NCBI GenBank assembly: GCA_964567685.1
Contig: CAZMNO010000009.1
Coordinates: forward strand, 1 to 64,000
DNA: 64,000 bases
Direction of reading: 5' to 3'
Origin: UBA5972 sp964567685
GTDB lineage: Bacteria > Pseudomonadota > Alphaproteobacteria > Rhodobacterales > Rhodobacteraceae
This document shows, piece by piece, positions 7,771 through 16,762 of the stretch. The first letter of the stretch is position 1, and each line of letters opens with the position of its first letter. The translations under genes and the position numbers were made by a program. The notes below the pieces were generated by a model. That model searched no databases. It was not told where the DNA came from and was given only the letters and a program-made list of their open reading frames with translations.

Positions 7771-8052
7771 TCAGCCGCCGTTCAGACGGTCCCTCAGCAA
7801 CTTTCCTGTTTTGAAAAAAGGCACATGCTTTTCTTCTACCGCAACCGATTCACCGGTGCGTGGGTTGCGCCCGGTTCTCGCATCCCTTTTCTTCACAGAA
7901 AACGCGCCAAAGCCGCGCAGTTCGACCCGATTGCCCGCGGCCATCGCGTTAATGATTTCATCAAAGACGGTACTGACAATACGCTCTACATCACGTTGGT
8001 ACAAATGCGGGTTTTCATCTGCTATTTTTTGAACCAGTTCCGAACGTATCAT
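7771..8052 (-). CDS. ihfB: Integration host factor beta subunit
   Basis: IHF beta pairs with IHF alpha to bend DNA in recombination, replication and transcription. The HU/IHF fold is complete at 93 residues: MIRSELVQKIADENP, ELRGFGAFSV, the DNA-intercalating NPRTGE arm, and VPFFKTGKLLRDRLN. An in-frame start at 8070 adds six residues. The ATG at 8052 is preferred because GAGGG lies seven bases before it and the conserved domain begins there. Confidence 0.95.
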   Translation of the reverse strand: MIRSELVQKIADENPHLYQRDVERIVSTVFDEIINAMAAGNRVELRGFGAFSVKKRDARTGRNPRTGESVAVEEKHVPFFKTGKLLRDRLNGG

Positions 8053-8330
8053 GCGTGAACCCTCCCCCATGGGTTAGTGCACCTTTTGGCACACCGCTTT
8101 TCATCATATCGGGTTTCATACTGTCAGAAATTCCGCATTCAGGGAATAGATCGATACGCCATTGTCCACAGATTTTCAGCCTAAGGTGCTGTTTGTTTAG
8201 CAGTTTTTCCAAGATTTCCCTTTTGAAAGGCAAAATGGCGCCGCTTTTGACGTATTTTCCTGACGTTTGGGAAACTTCGATCAGGTGATTCGATCACAGC
8301 GCCGGTGATCAGAAACTGGCCGCTAAACTA
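8053..8330 (-). promoter_or_regulatory. ihfB upstream region
   Basis: About 280 bp lie between the rpsA terminator and ihfB, with no coding frame. On the minus strand a TATGAT hexamer near 8105-8110, with TCTGACA upstream, could be promoter elements, but the spacing is short, so this is weak. Confidence 0.3.
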
Positions 8331-8362
8331 AAAACGGCCCCCCTGAGGGAGCCGTCTTTTTT
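8331..8362 (-). terminator. Intrinsic terminator of rpsA
   Basis: On the minus strand ACGGC and CCC arms pair with GGG and GCCGT around a TCA loop, followed by a T run (GCCGTTTTTA). It lies 28 bp after the rpsA stop codon. Confidence 0.85.
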
Positions 8363-8389
8363 GATTGATATTCGCCGGATGCGAGAGGC

Positions 8390-10075
8390 TTACTGCTCGT
8401 CCTGGCTTTTGAGCGCTGCGCCCAGAATATCGCCAAGCGATGCGCCGGAATCCGAAGAGCCGTACTGTTCGACCGCCTCTTTCTCTTCCGCGATTTCACG
8501 GGCCTTGATCGACAGACCAAGACGGCGCGAACCTTTGTCGATATTGGTGACGCGGGCATCGACGTGATCGCCGACCGAGAAACGCTCAGGGCGCTGCTCG
8601 GCGCGGTCGCGCGACAGATCAGAGCGGCGGATGAAGGCTTTCATGCCGTCATACTCAACCTCGATACCACCGTCTTCAATCGATGTGACGGTCACAGTGA
8701 CAACCGCACCGCGCTTGACACCTGCCGTTGCATCGGCAAACGGATCACCGTCAATGGCTTTGATCGACATCGAGATACGCTCTTTGTCGGTGTCAACGTC
8801 GGTGACGATCGCCCGCACCATGTCGCCTTTGCGATAGTCTTCCATCGCTTCCTCGCCGGAACGGTTCCAGTCAAGATCGCTGAGGTGGACCATACCGTCG
8901 ATATCGCCTTCAAGGCCGACGAACAGACCAAACTCGGTGATGTTCTTGACCTCGCCCTCGACTTCGGTGCCAACCGGGAAGGCCGCCTGGAAGTTCTCCC
9001 ACGGGTTACCCTGAGTTTGCTTGAGGCCAAGCGAGACGCGGCGTTTGGTGGTGTCGATTTCCAGGATCATCACTTCGACTTCCTGAGAAGTGGAAACGAT
9101 TTTGCCCGGATGGACGTTTTTCTTGGTCCAGGACATTTCGCTGACGTGAACCAGACCTTCAACACCCGGCTCAAGTTCAACGAATGCACCGTAATCGGTG
9201 ATGTTGGTCACGCGGCCTGTGTGTACAGATTCCAGCGGGAACTTGCCTTCGACCAGCGACCACGGATCATCCTGCAGCTGCTTCATGCCAAGGCTGATGC
9301 GGTGGGTATCCTTGTTGATCTTGACGATCTGAACCTTGATGGTCTCGCCGATGGTCAGGATTTCCGAAGGATGGTTGACACGGCGCCAGGCCATGTCGGT
9401 GACGTGCAGCAACCCGTCAACACCGCCAAGGTCAACGAATGCACCGTATTCGGTGATGTTCTTGACAACGCCGTCAACCGTGTCGCCTTCGTTGAGCTTG
9501 CCAACGATTTCAGCGCGCTGTTCGGCACGGCTCTCTTCAAGGATAGCGCGGCGTGAAACCACGATGTTGCCACGGCGGCGGTCCATTTTCAGGATTTGGA
9601 ACGGCTGCGCCATACCCATCAGCGGGCCGGCATCGCGCACGGGGCGCACATCAACCTGGCTACCCGGCAGGAACGCAACTGCGCCGCCAAGATCAACAGT
9701 AAACCCACCTTTGACGCGGCCAAAGATGGCGCCTTCGACGCGCTCTTCTTTTTCGGCTGCTTTTTCCAGACGATCCCAGGCTTCTTCGCGCCGCGCCTTA
9801 TCGCGGGAGACAACAGCCTCGCCACGGGCGTTTTCAACGCGCTCAAGATAGACCTCGACGCTGTCGCCGACTTCAATCTCTGGGGCTTGTCCTGGGGATG
9901 CGAATTCTTTGAGATCAACACGGCCTTCCATTTTATAGCCGATGTCGACGATGGCCTGTCCGGCTTCAATAGCAAGGACTGTGCCTTTGACGACTGAACC
10001 CTCGTCGGGGGTATCAAGTTCGAAGCTTTCGTTCAGAAGGGCTTCAAACTCTTCCATCGTTGCAGATGCAGACAT
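8390..10075 (-). CDS. rpsA: 30S ribosomal protein S1
   Basis: At 561 residues the protein carries six S1 (OB-fold) repeats, at roughly 22-88, 106-172, 192-260, 278-346, 364-432 and 452-520. Typical blocks are ITEYGAFVDLGGVDGLLHV, ITDYGAFVELEPGVEGLVHV and ITEFGLFVGL. S1 brings mRNAs with weak Shine-Dalgarno sites to the 30S subunit. An AAGGAA about 11 bases before the ATG is the apparent ribosome-binding site. It normally follows cmk directly; here an extra membrane gene separates them. Confidence 0.97.
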   Translation of the reverse strand: MSASATMEEFEALLNESFELDTPDEGSVVKGTVLAIEAGQAIVDIGYKMEGRVDLKEFASPGQAPEIEVGDSVEVYLERVENARGEAVVSRDKARREEAWDRLEKAAEKEERVEGAIFGRVKGGFTVDLGGAVAFLPGSQVDVRPVRDAGPLMGMAQPFQILKMDRRRGNIVVSRRAILEESRAEQRAEIVGKLNEGDTVDGVVKNITEYGAFVDLGGVDGLLHVTDMAWRRVNHPSEILTIGETIKVQIVKINKDTHRISLGMKQLQDDPWSLVEGKFPLESVHTGRVTNITDYGAFVELEPGVEGLVHVSEMSWTKKNVHPGKIVSTSQEVEVMILEIDTTKRRVSLGLKQTQGNPWENFQAAFPVGTEVEGEVKNITEFGLFVGLEGDIDGMVHLSDLDWNRSGEEAMEDYRKGDMVRAIVTDVDTDKERISMSIKAIDGDPFADATAGVKRGAVVTVTVTSIEDGGIEVEYDGMKAFIRRSDLSRDRAEQRPERFSVGDHVDARVTNIDKGSRRLGLSIKAREIAEEKEAVEQYGSSDSGASLGDILGAALKSQDEQ

Positions 10076-10162
10076 GTATATATAGTTCCTTTTCAGTACT
10101 TTAGCTGGCCGAGCGGTTGGGTCCGCCGGTCTTTGGGTTGCGTTTGATAAGGCAGATCGCAG

Positions 10163-10197
10163 AAAAACGACAAAGGGCCGGGAATTAGCTCCGACCC
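10163..10197 (-). terminator. Terminator after the inserted membrane gene
   Basis: On the minus strand GGGTCGG pairs with CCGGCCC (one G-T pair), with a nine-base loop, followed by TTTGTCGTTTTT. It lies about 100 bp after the membrane gene and 90 bp before rpsA. It may end that transcript or act as an attenuator in the rpsA leader. Confidence 0.65.
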
Positions 10198-10294
10198 TCG
10201 ATTGCTTTTGTTATATTGGTCACCGCCTTGGTAACAGCGGCTTCTATAGTTGGGTATGCGTCTATGTTCAAGTGCACAATTTAACTGACTATCG

Positions 10295-10834
10295 TCATGC
10301 CCAATCAATGTCCAGATCAGGTCTTTTTGCTGAGAGAGCCTCCGTTAGTGAAGAATGCCCAGAATACACAAAGGAAAAATAGATTCTGACACCCGTTGCA
10401 TTTTCCAAATACCAAGAATGGCTGAATAGAGTTGTTCCTGTCTTAACAATCTCATTCCAGCCCATTTTTGTTTTGGGCGGCATTGGAGTTCCAAGAAAGA
10501 GTAGTGATGGTCCTTCAACACCTTTTGTTGTCCAAATGATATCAAGATCCGCAAATAGCTGAATCCCACCGGAAAACAGACCTATTGCACCCAATCCCGC
10601 AACGAAAAGAAACCAGAACTGAATCCCTTCAAGATAAGCCACATATACGCTGCCGACAAAAAGAGCCGCGCTGCCCAAGCAAAGAAAACCCAGAATGATT
10701 CTGCTTATCGATATAACTTCAATCGCAGCGCCCCTTTGTTTGGGCTTTGCTCTTCCCAACCGACTGGAAATGAGGGTAACACCAACGACTGTTGCTGCGC
10801 CGATAAAGGCATATTTCACGAAATCAAATAACAA
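10295..10834 (-). CDS. Unknown membrane protein with PH-like C-terminal domain
   Basis: The 179-residue protein has three predicted transmembrane helices (about 5-22, 46-68 and 72-94), then a soluble region. The soluble part (VEGPSLLFLG, GWNEIVKTG, YLENATGVRIYFS, EALSAKRPDLDI) resembles bacterial PH-like domains. The start is probably TTG at 10834, with AGGAG about 11 bases upstream. The gene is visibly richer in A/T than cmk and rpsA on either side and interrupts a conserved gene pair, so recent acquisition is likely. The function is unknown. Confidence 0.65.
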   Translation of the reverse strand: MLFDFVKYAFIGAATVVGVTLISSRLGRAKPKQRGAAIEVISISRIILGFLCLGSAALFVGSVYVAYLEGIQFWFLFVAGLGAIGLFSGGIQLFADLDIIWTTKGVEGPSLLFLGTPMPPKTKMGWNEIVKTGTTLFSHSWYLENATGVRIYFSFVYSGHSSLTEALSAKRPDLDIDWA

Positions 10835-10841
10835 TATTCTC

Positions 10842-11495
10842 TCAGCTCCTATTGCTGAATTTCAATACCTTTACGCTAACCTCTGAAATCGCTTCCCTGA
10901 CTGCTTCGACGATACTTAATTCAGATGTGTCCAACAAGCGTGCATCTTGGGCGGGCTTCAAAGGCGCCGCGGCGCGATTTGCATCCCGCTCATCACGCGC
11001 TTTCACGTCTTCCAATACCCGTGCAAACGTTGTCGTCTGCCCGGCCTTCTGCAACTCCAGAAAACGCCGTTCGGCGCGTATTTCGGCGCGGGCGGTGACA
11101 TATAGCTTCACCTCGGCCTCCGGGCAGATCACCGTGCCGATATCGCGCCCGTCCAGCACCGCCCCGCCGTCCCGTCGGGCAAAGGTGGTCTGAAAATCCA
11201 CGAGCGCCTGCCGCACAGCGGGCATCACCGCAACTTTGGAGGCGGCATCAGCGGCTTTGGCCGAGCGCAGATCGTCGCGCTGCAAATCCTCCGCGGTCAG
11301 GTCCAGCGCCACTTTCAAGGCACGGTCTGCACTGATCTCACCGGCTTCAAGTGTTTTGATCCCAACCGCCCGGTAAAGCAGCCCGGTATCAAGATGCGCA
11401 AAGCCGAAATGTGCTGCCACGGCTTTGGATATCGTCCCTTTGCCAGCGGCTGCCGGGCCGTCGACAGCGACAGTGAAAGCCCCTTTAACCGGCAT
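10842..11495 (-). CDS. cmk: Cytidylate kinase
   Basis: Cmk phosphorylates CMP and dCMP with ATP. The P-loop is GPAAAGKGT, followed by HLDTGLLYRAVG, LDGRDIGTVICP and the LID-region RDERDANR. The 217 residues are slightly more than usual; the last ten or so (VKVLKFSNRS) do not look like family sequence and may have been created by the insertion that lies 7 bp downstream. The start overlaps the end of the upstream membrane protein gene by 11 bp. Confidence 0.95.
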   Translation of the reverse strand: MPVKGAFTVAVDGPAAAGKGTISKAVAAHFGFAHLDTGLLYRAVGIKTLEAGEISADRALKVALDLTAEDLQRDDLRSAKAADAASKVAVMPAVRQALVDFQTTFARRDGGAVLDGRDIGTVICPEAEVKLYVTARAEIRAERRFLELQKAGQTTTFARVLEDVKARDERDANRAAAPLKPAQDARLLDTSELSIVEAVREAISEVSVKVLKFSNRS

Positions 11496-12030
11496 CGCTT
11501 TGCTCTTTGCGCAGCCAGGTGATTAGGCGGGCGATCAGCAGCACCAGCAACACGGTAATGGCGGCATCGACGAAGAAGAATTTCAGCACCGTCCAGCGGC
11601 TGGCGGTTTCGGCAAGCTGCACCGGCAACTCTTCGGGATGCGTGTTCAGCATCCGCGTCACGGCGAGGTTTTCAAGATAGTCAAACAGCGCATAGAACGC
11701 CGCGATCAGCAGCGCCGCAACGCGCATGAGCAAAGGGCGATGGGCCAGCAAGAACCAGCATCCAAGGCCCAGAACCAGCGCGAACATCGCCGGGAAAAAC
11801 GTATCAAGCAACATCGCCGGGCCGAGGTAGAACGCCAGGCCACCAGGTGAAAGCGAGGCGACAAAATTCTGCGCCTCCTCATGCGTATAGCCGAACATCC
11901 TGAGATCAAACGGCAGTTTCTCAGCGGTCGACATATCGGAAATCTGCGGTCCGGCCCAGAAAATCATCGTGGCGTAAAGCAGCACGGTTGCGACAACCAA
12001 CAGCCAGTATAGCTTGTGTCCCAGGCTCAC
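11485..12030 (-). CDS. Four-helix membrane protein of unknown function (paralogue A)
   Basis: This is a 181-residue integral membrane protein with about four transmembrane helices (near 6-26, 66-92, 98-118 and 146-170). The shared pattern with its upstream neighbour is KxYWLL at the start, PFDLR.xGY, FYLG, LDTFFPAM and FDYLEN. Asp/Glu residues in FDYLEN fall inside or at the edge of a helix and are conserved between the two copies. No known family function was recognised. The ATG overlaps the stop of paralogue B by 4 bp and its end overlaps cmk, so all are one operon with aroA. Confidence 0.75.
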   Translation of the reverse strand: MSLGHKLYWLLVVATVLLYATMIFWAGPQISDMSTAEKLPFDLRMFGYTHEEAQNFVASLSPGGLAFYLGPAMLLDTFFPAMFALVLGLGCWFLLAHRPLLMRVAALLIAAFYALFDYLENLAVTRMLNTHPEELPVQLAETASRWTVLKFFFVDAAITVLLVLLIARLITWLRKEQSDAG

Positions 12031-12566
12031 TTTGCCCCCCTTCCGGTGATCACTCGCATTGCCAGTCTTAGCAGCAGCAGGAAGAGAAGCACAATCATCG
12101 CAATCATGGTCAGACCGGATTTCAGCAGTGTTGCGAAAGCTGCCCGCTCGACATCCCCACTGCTGAGGGCATCGACATCCTGAACCAGCAGTCCTGCCAC
12201 TCTTGCATTTTCAGCATAGTCAAACGCCGCACCAACAACCGCTGCAACAACCACAACATAAGCCACCCAGCGCCATCGACCTCGCGCCAGTCCCAGCGCG
12301 CCGAACGCCAGTACCGCCGCAAGCATTGCGGGATAGAACATATCCAACCAGTGCTGGGTGCCCAGATAAAAGCTTTTGCCCTTTGGGGTAAGAGCAGCAA
12401 GAAACGCCCGAACATCGGCAAAATCATAACCTGTTGGACGCAGATCAAAAGGCGTCAGGCCACCGGCATTGCTGGCAATAAGCGGCAGCGACCAAAGCAC
12501 CATCACGAGATAGAGCATCATCGTCACTGCAAATAACAGCCAATAGATTTTCCACCTGAGAGACAT
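12027..12566 (-). CDS. Four-helix membrane protein of unknown function (paralogue B)
   Basis: At 179 residues it is a tandem paralogue of the next gene: KIYWLLFAV, PFDLRPTGYDF, KSFYLGTQHWLDMFYPAM and FDYAEN stand in the same order. Four transmembrane helices are predicted. The gene is placed 1 bp after aroA and overlaps its paralogue by 4 bp. Two adjacent related genes suggest a heteromeric membrane complex or simple duplication. No function can be assigned. Confidence 0.75.
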   Translation of the reverse strand: MSLRWKIYWLLFAVTMMLYLVMVLWSLPLIASNAGGLTPFDLRPTGYDFADVRAFLAALTPKGKSFYLGTQHWLDMFYPAMLAAVLAFGALGLARGRWRWVAYVVVVAAVVGAAFDYAENARVAGLLVQDVDALSSGDVERAAFATLLKSGLTMIAMIVLLFLLLLRLAMRVITGRGAK

Positions 12567-12567
12567 A

Positions 12568-13923
12568 TCAGCGACTTACATTGCTTCGAAGGATCCGCGC
12601 GCCGAGCGATTGCATCAACGGCTCAAAGATCGGAAAGCTGGTGGCAACCGGCGCGCCATCATCCAAGCTAACGGGTTTCTTAGAGGCCATGCCAAGGCAC
12701 AGGAACGACATGGCGATGCGATGATCAAGATGGGTTTTGCAGGTGGCCCCGCCGGTTACGCCGTCAGGCCCCTGCCCGTGCACAATCAGCGTATCCTCGT
12801 CTTCCTCAGTTTTGATGCCACAGGCATTAAGCCCGCGCGCCATCGCATCGATCCGGTCGCTTTCCTTGACCCGCAATTCCCTGACGCCGCGCATCACCGT
12901 CCTGCCCTCGGCAAAGGCGGCGACCACGGAAAGGATCGGGTATTCGTCGATCATCGAGGCGGCGTGTTCCGGTGGGATTTCGATCCCTTTGAGGCTTGAG
13001 AAGCGGGCACGCAGATCGGCAACCGGTTCGCCTCCCTCCTGACGACGGTTCTCGTAGGTCAGGTTGGCCCCCATTTCGCGCAATGTCTCGAACAATCCGG
13101 CGCGGGTCGGGTTGAGGCCGATTTTCGGCACCAGAACGTCCGAGCCTTCAACGATCAGGGCTGCGGATACCGGAAATGCCGCCGAGCTTGGATCGCGCGG
13201 CACGGTGATAGACAAGGCATGGAGTTCCGGCTGACCCTTGAGCGTGATCAACCTGCCCTCGGCGGTGACTTCGGATGTGATGGTGGCCCCGAAACCTCTC
13301 AGCATGCGCTCGGTATGGTCGCGCGTCGCTTCGGCTTCGATCACCTGGGTCTCGCCAATGGTATTGAGCCCGGCCAGCAGAACCGCCGATTTCACCTGTG
13401 CCGAAGGAACCGGTGAAACATAGCGCACCGGCAAAGGGTTTTCTGCGCCGACGATAGTCAGCGGCAGACGCCCGCCCGAGCGGCCATAGCTTTGCGCCCC
13501 GAAAAGCGCCAGCGGGTCGGTAATGCGACCCATGGGCCGCGATCTGAGGCTGGCGTCACCGGTGAATGTCGCAGTGATCGGCGAGGTCGCCATCGCCCCC
13601 ATGATCAGGCGCACACCGGTTCCGGCATTGCCGCAATCGATGACGTCTTCAGGCTCGGCAAACCCGCCGACACCAACACCGTTGACGTACCAGACCCCAT
13701 CATCCTCACGCTCAACCTGCGCGCCGAAAGCGCGCATGGCTTTGGCTGTATCCAGCACATCCTGCCCTTCAAGCAGGCCGGTGATTGTCGTTTCCCCAAC
13801 GCTGAGCGCCCCGAGGATAAGCGACCGGTGCGAGATCGACTTGTCACCCGGGACATCGGCCGTGCCGGTCAAAGGGCCGGACTTTGCTGAGGTCATCGGG
13901 ATCGGGGTGCCGTGGCCGGACAT
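12568..13923 (-). CDS. aroA: 3-phosphoshikimate 1-carboxyvinyltransferase (EPSP synthase)
   Basis: AroA transfers the enolpyruvyl group of PEP to shikimate-3-phosphate. At 451 residues it shows the substrate-binding PGDKSISHR (Lys28, Ser29), GNAGTGVRLIMG, DASLRSRPMGR, RDPSSAAFP, IDEYPIL and RVKESDR motifs, and DHRIAMSF near the end. The overall type resembles class II alphaproteobacterial enzymes. It heads the aroA-(membrane pair)-cmk transcription unit. Confidence 0.97.
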   Translation of the reverse strand: MSGHGTPIPMTSAKSGPLTGTADVPGDKSISHRSLILGALSVGETTITGLLEGQDVLDTAKAMRAFGAQVEREDDGVWYVNGVGVGGFAEPEDVIDCGNAGTGVRLIMGAMATSPITATFTGDASLRSRPMGRITDPLALFGAQSYGRSGGRLPLTIVGAENPLPVRYVSPVPSAQVKSAVLLAGLNTIGETQVIEAEATRDHTERMLRGFGATITSEVTAEGRLITLKGQPELHALSITVPRDPSSAAFPVSAALIVEGSDVLVPKIGLNPTRAGLFETLREMGANLTYENRRQEGGEPVADLRARFSSLKGIEIPPEHAASMIDEYPILSVVAAFAEGRTVMRGVRELRVKESDRIDAMARGLNACGIKTEEDEDTLIVHGQGPDGVTGGATCKTHLDHRIAMSFLCLGMASKKPVSLDDGAPVATSFPIFEPLMQSLGARILRSNVSR

Positions 13924-14020
13924 AGGGCTTCCTGTCAGTTATTCGTGTCATCTGAGGCTATAGCGAAAGGGGGTATGACAATCCACGGGGTTTTTCATTG
14001 GCCGGGTGCGGTTTGCAGGG

Positions 14021-14085
14021 TTGCAATATGGGGGCTGTCTGCCCCCTTGCCCCCCGAGGATGATTTTGAAAAGAAGAAGGGCTAG
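14021..14085. repeat. Dispersed intergenic palindromic element (copy A)
   Basis: The stretch contains GGGGGCTGTCTGCCCCC and, reading on the minus strand, CTTCTTCTTTTCAAAATC then CCTCGGGGGGCAAG. It matches in order the element at 46865-46922 and partial copies near 28385 and 31048. It lies at the 3' end of trmB, where it may act as transcript punctuation. Confidence 0.5.
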
Positions 14086-14801
14086 GTTCGTCTGAACGTC
14101 AGGTAATGTGGGGTACGCCCCTCGCGGATTGCTTTTACTTCGTATCTGGTTGAAACCCAGTCCTCCCATGGGTCGCGCCAATCGGCAGGGGTTTCGGCCA
14201 GCCATTCAAACGCGGGATGTGCCAAAAGCTGTTCCAGTGTCTGGCGGACGTAATCCTCGATATCGGTTGCGATCCTGAAGGTGGCGCCGGGTTTCATCGC
14301 GCACGCCAGAGGATCAAGGAATTCCGGGTTCACAAAGCGGCGGCGGTGGTGACGGGATTTCGGCCAGGGATCGGGGTAGAGCAGAAATGCTTTCTCAATC
14401 GAGGCATCGGGCAGAACGTCAAAAAGATCGCGCACATCACCCGGATGGATGGCGATGCTGTCCACTCCGGCCTCGCGGATTTTCCCCAGCAACATGGCAA
14501 CGCCGTTGATGAACGGTTCGCAACCTATGATGCCGACACCCGGGTTGGTAGCCGCCTGATGCACCATATGCTCCCCACCGCCAAAGCCGATCTCAAGCCA
14601 GACCGGCTGGGGGGTGGGAAAAAGCGATTGCGGGTCGATCATATGTCGATCAGGGTTTTCCTCCCACGACACATTCGGCACCGTCAGTTCGCCAAGATCC
14701 TCTGCAAGATAGTCGAGCTGGGAATTCCTGAGGGTCTTGCCGTGGCGTCGGCCATAAAAATTGCGCCACGGCGCGCCAGTGGGGGCTTTTTTCGGGTTCA
14801 T
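14082..14801 (-). CDS. trmB: tRNA (guanine-N7-)-methyltransferase
   Basis: TrmB makes m7G46 in tRNA with SAM. The 239-residue protein has the SAM-binding LEIGFGGGEH motif, the signature LLYPDPWPKSRHHRRR, and a C-terminal STRYE/K region used for catalysis and tRNA contact. The location next to metK, the SAM producer, is common in this order; here a secreted-protein gene lies between them. Confidence 0.95.
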   Translation of the reverse strand: MNPKKAPTGAPWRNFYGRRHGKTLRNSQLDYLAEDLGELTVPNVSWEENPDRHMIDPQSLFPTPQPVWLEIGFGGGEHMVHQAATNPGVGIIGCEPFINGVAMLLGKIREAGVDSIAIHPGDVRDLFDVLPDASIEKAFLLYPDPWPKSRHHRRRFVNPEFLDPLACAMKPGATFRIATDIEDYVRQTLEQLLAHPAFEWLAETPADWRDPWEDWVSTRYEVKAIREGRTPHYLTFRRT

Positions 14802-14866
14802 AGGGCGTGCAACTTTTGCAGGGCTATCTGGATGCTATTTCCGGCGACATAGATCATCGGTCATAA

Positions 14867-15499
14867 TCATTCTCGAAGTACACCCGCCTCCTGTAACTCA
14901 TGTCGACTCGGAAACCACATCTTACCGCGTGGTTTGATTGAACGGATGGCAAAATCGGCTGTCACACCCCGCTCCAACAAATAGGCAAGCAACCCGTACA
15001 TTTCGCTTTGGGTATCCTGATAATTCCATGAAACCATGTCAAAAGGGGTTTCCCAGGCTTTGTCTTCGCGGTTGTTTTCGTAATATTGCTTTATCGAGTC
15101 TGCAGACCAGTCGCGCAAATGAAATCCTATCTTGCCACCTCGCGACATGCTGCGCTTTGCACCACCAAGGAAGATATTGACGCAAGTGGAGCTGCATTCA
15201 TCCAGCACTTCGGTGTTGAGCCCAAAATCCAATACGATCCGAGCGATTTCATCCCCTGCCCAGACGCTGCCACCTCCGCTGTTCAGCTTTAGGGTCGTTA
15301 CCTGTTCGTTCTTTCGCAACAGGGCGAGAATGGCCTCTATATCGTCGACCTCTATTTCACTGTTTATTTCATCCGTGACATTTATCGTATCATAGGTAAG
15401 CAAAGCCCCTTCGACATGCATTTTGTCGTTGGCTTGCGAATAGGCAACCGGTGGCGAGAGAATCCCCATCAACAGGGTCATCATAAACAGAATACGCAT
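14867..15499 (-). CDS. Exported ClpP/SppA-like protein
   Basis: The 210-residue protein starts with a signal peptide (MRILFMMTLLMGILSPPVAYS). The body has a crotonase/ClpP-type pattern: TLKLNSGGGSVWAGDEIAR, then DECSSTCVNIFLGG with a serine at the usual nucleophile place, and KIGFHLRDW carrying a histidine. It resembles the periplasmic ClpP-like family typified by COG3904. The upstream extension to 15637 is rejected because it overlaps the end of metK and lacks a domain; AAGGG stands before the ATG at 15499. The gene seems richer in A/T than its neighbours. The substrate is unknown. Confidence 0.7.
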   Translation of the reverse strand: MRILFMMTLLMGILSPPVAYSQANDKMHVEGALLTYDTINVTDEINSEIEVDDIEAILALLRKNEQVTTLKLNSGGGSVWAGDEIARIVLDFGLNTEVLDECSSTCVNIFLGGAKRSMSRGGKIGFHLRDWSADSIKQYYENNREDKAWETPFDMVSWNYQDTQSEMYGLLAYLLERGVTADFAIRSIKPRGKMWFPSRHELQEAGVLRE

Positions 15500-15591
15500 C
15501 TTTTTACCCTTAATGTCGAAATGCCGGTTTATACGGGTAAAGAAGATGCTCTGACAAGCCGCCAGACTTGAATCAACTGGCGCGTTGCGCG

Positions 15592-16758
15592 TCAAACCGC
15601 CTTTTTCAGCGCCTCGACCAGATCGGTCTTTTCCCATGAAAAGCCGCCATCCGCTTCCGGTTCGCGCCCGAAATGACCATAGGCTGCGGTGCGGGCGTAA
15701 ATCGGGCGGGTCAGCGCAAGATGCTCTTTGATCCCGCGCGGGGTCAGGTCCATCACTTCACTGACCGCCTTCTCGATCTCTTCTTCATGCACCTGCCCGG
15801 TGCCATGGGTGTCGCAGTAGATCGACAACGGGCGGGCGACACCGATGGCGTAGCTCAGCTGTAGGGTACAGCGATCCGCCAACCCGGCCGCCACCACGTT
15901 CTTGGCCAGATAGCGGGCGGCATAGGCTGCCGAACGGTCGACCTTGGTCGGATCTTTGCCGGAAAACGCCCCGCCGCCATGCGGAGCCGCCCCGCCATAG
16001 GTATCAACGATGATCTTGCGCCCCGTCAGGCCCGCATCCCCGTCCGGCCCACCGATGACGAAGGCCCCGGTCGGGTTGACGTGCCATTCGGTCCCGCCAT
16101 TGATCCAGCCATCAGGTAGCGTGTCGCGGATATAGGGCTCCACCACTTCGCGCACGTCATCCGAGGACATGGTCGCATCCAGATGCTGCGTCGACAGAAC
16201 GATGGAGGTCGCTTCGACCGGTTTGCCATCCTCATAACGCAGCGAAAGCTGGGATTTTGCGTCCGGGCCGAGTTGCGGCAAATCCCCGGCATGGCGCGCT
16301 TCGGCCAGATTGCGCAGAATTGCGTGTGAATACTGGATCGGGGCCGGCATCAGTTCCGGCGTTTCACGCACCGCATAGCCGAACATGATCCCCTGATCGC
16401 CCGCGCCGTCCCGGTCGACGCCTTGAGCGATATGGGCGGATTGGGCGTGCAGGTGGTTTTCAAAGCAGAGATTGCGCCAGTGGAACCCATCCTGTTCATA
16501 ACCGATATCACGGACGCACTCGCGCACGATACCTTCGACCTTGGGCATGAATTCAGCAAGTTTTTCTTTCGTCGAAAGCCCGACTTCGCCACCGACGACC
16601 ACGCGATTGGTGGTGGCGAATGTTTCGCACGCCACGCGCGCCATTTCTTCCTCGGTTAAAAACGCATCAAGGATTGCATCTGAAATTCGGTCGCAGATCT
16701 TGTCGGGGTGGCCTTCGGAAACGGATTCCGAGGTAAAAAGGTAATTCTGTCGGGACAT
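15592..16758 (-). CDS. metK: S-adenosylmethionine synthetase
   Basis: MetK makes SAM from methionine and ATP. The 388-residue protein has TSESVSEGHPDKI near the N-terminus, GDQGIMFGYA, the phosphate-binding GGGAFSGKDPTKVDRS and the C-terminal AYGHFGR. Translation is probably switched off by SAM/SAH through the leader riboswitch at 16763-16811, whose 3' arm contains the ribosome-binding site. Confidence 0.98.
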   Translation of the reverse strand: MSRQNYLFTSESVSEGHPDKICDRISDAILDAFLTEEEMARVACETFATTNRVVVGGEVGLSTKEKLAEFMPKVEGIVRECVRDIGYEQDGFHWRNLCFENHLHAQSAHIAQGVDRDGAGDQGIMFGYAVRETPELMPAPIQYSHAILRNLAEARHAGDLPQLGPDAKSQLSLRYEDGKPVEATSIVLSTQHLDATMSSDDVREVVEPYIRDTLPDGWINGGTEWHVNPTGAFVIGGPDGDAGLTGRKIIVDTYGGAAPHGGGAFSGKDPTKVDRSAAYAARYLAKNVVAAGLADRCTLQLSYAIGVARPLSIYCDTHGTGQVHEEEIEKAVSEVMDLTPRGIKEHLALTRPIYARTAAYGHFGREPEADGGFSWEKTDLVEALKKAV

Positions 16759-16762
16759 TTAG

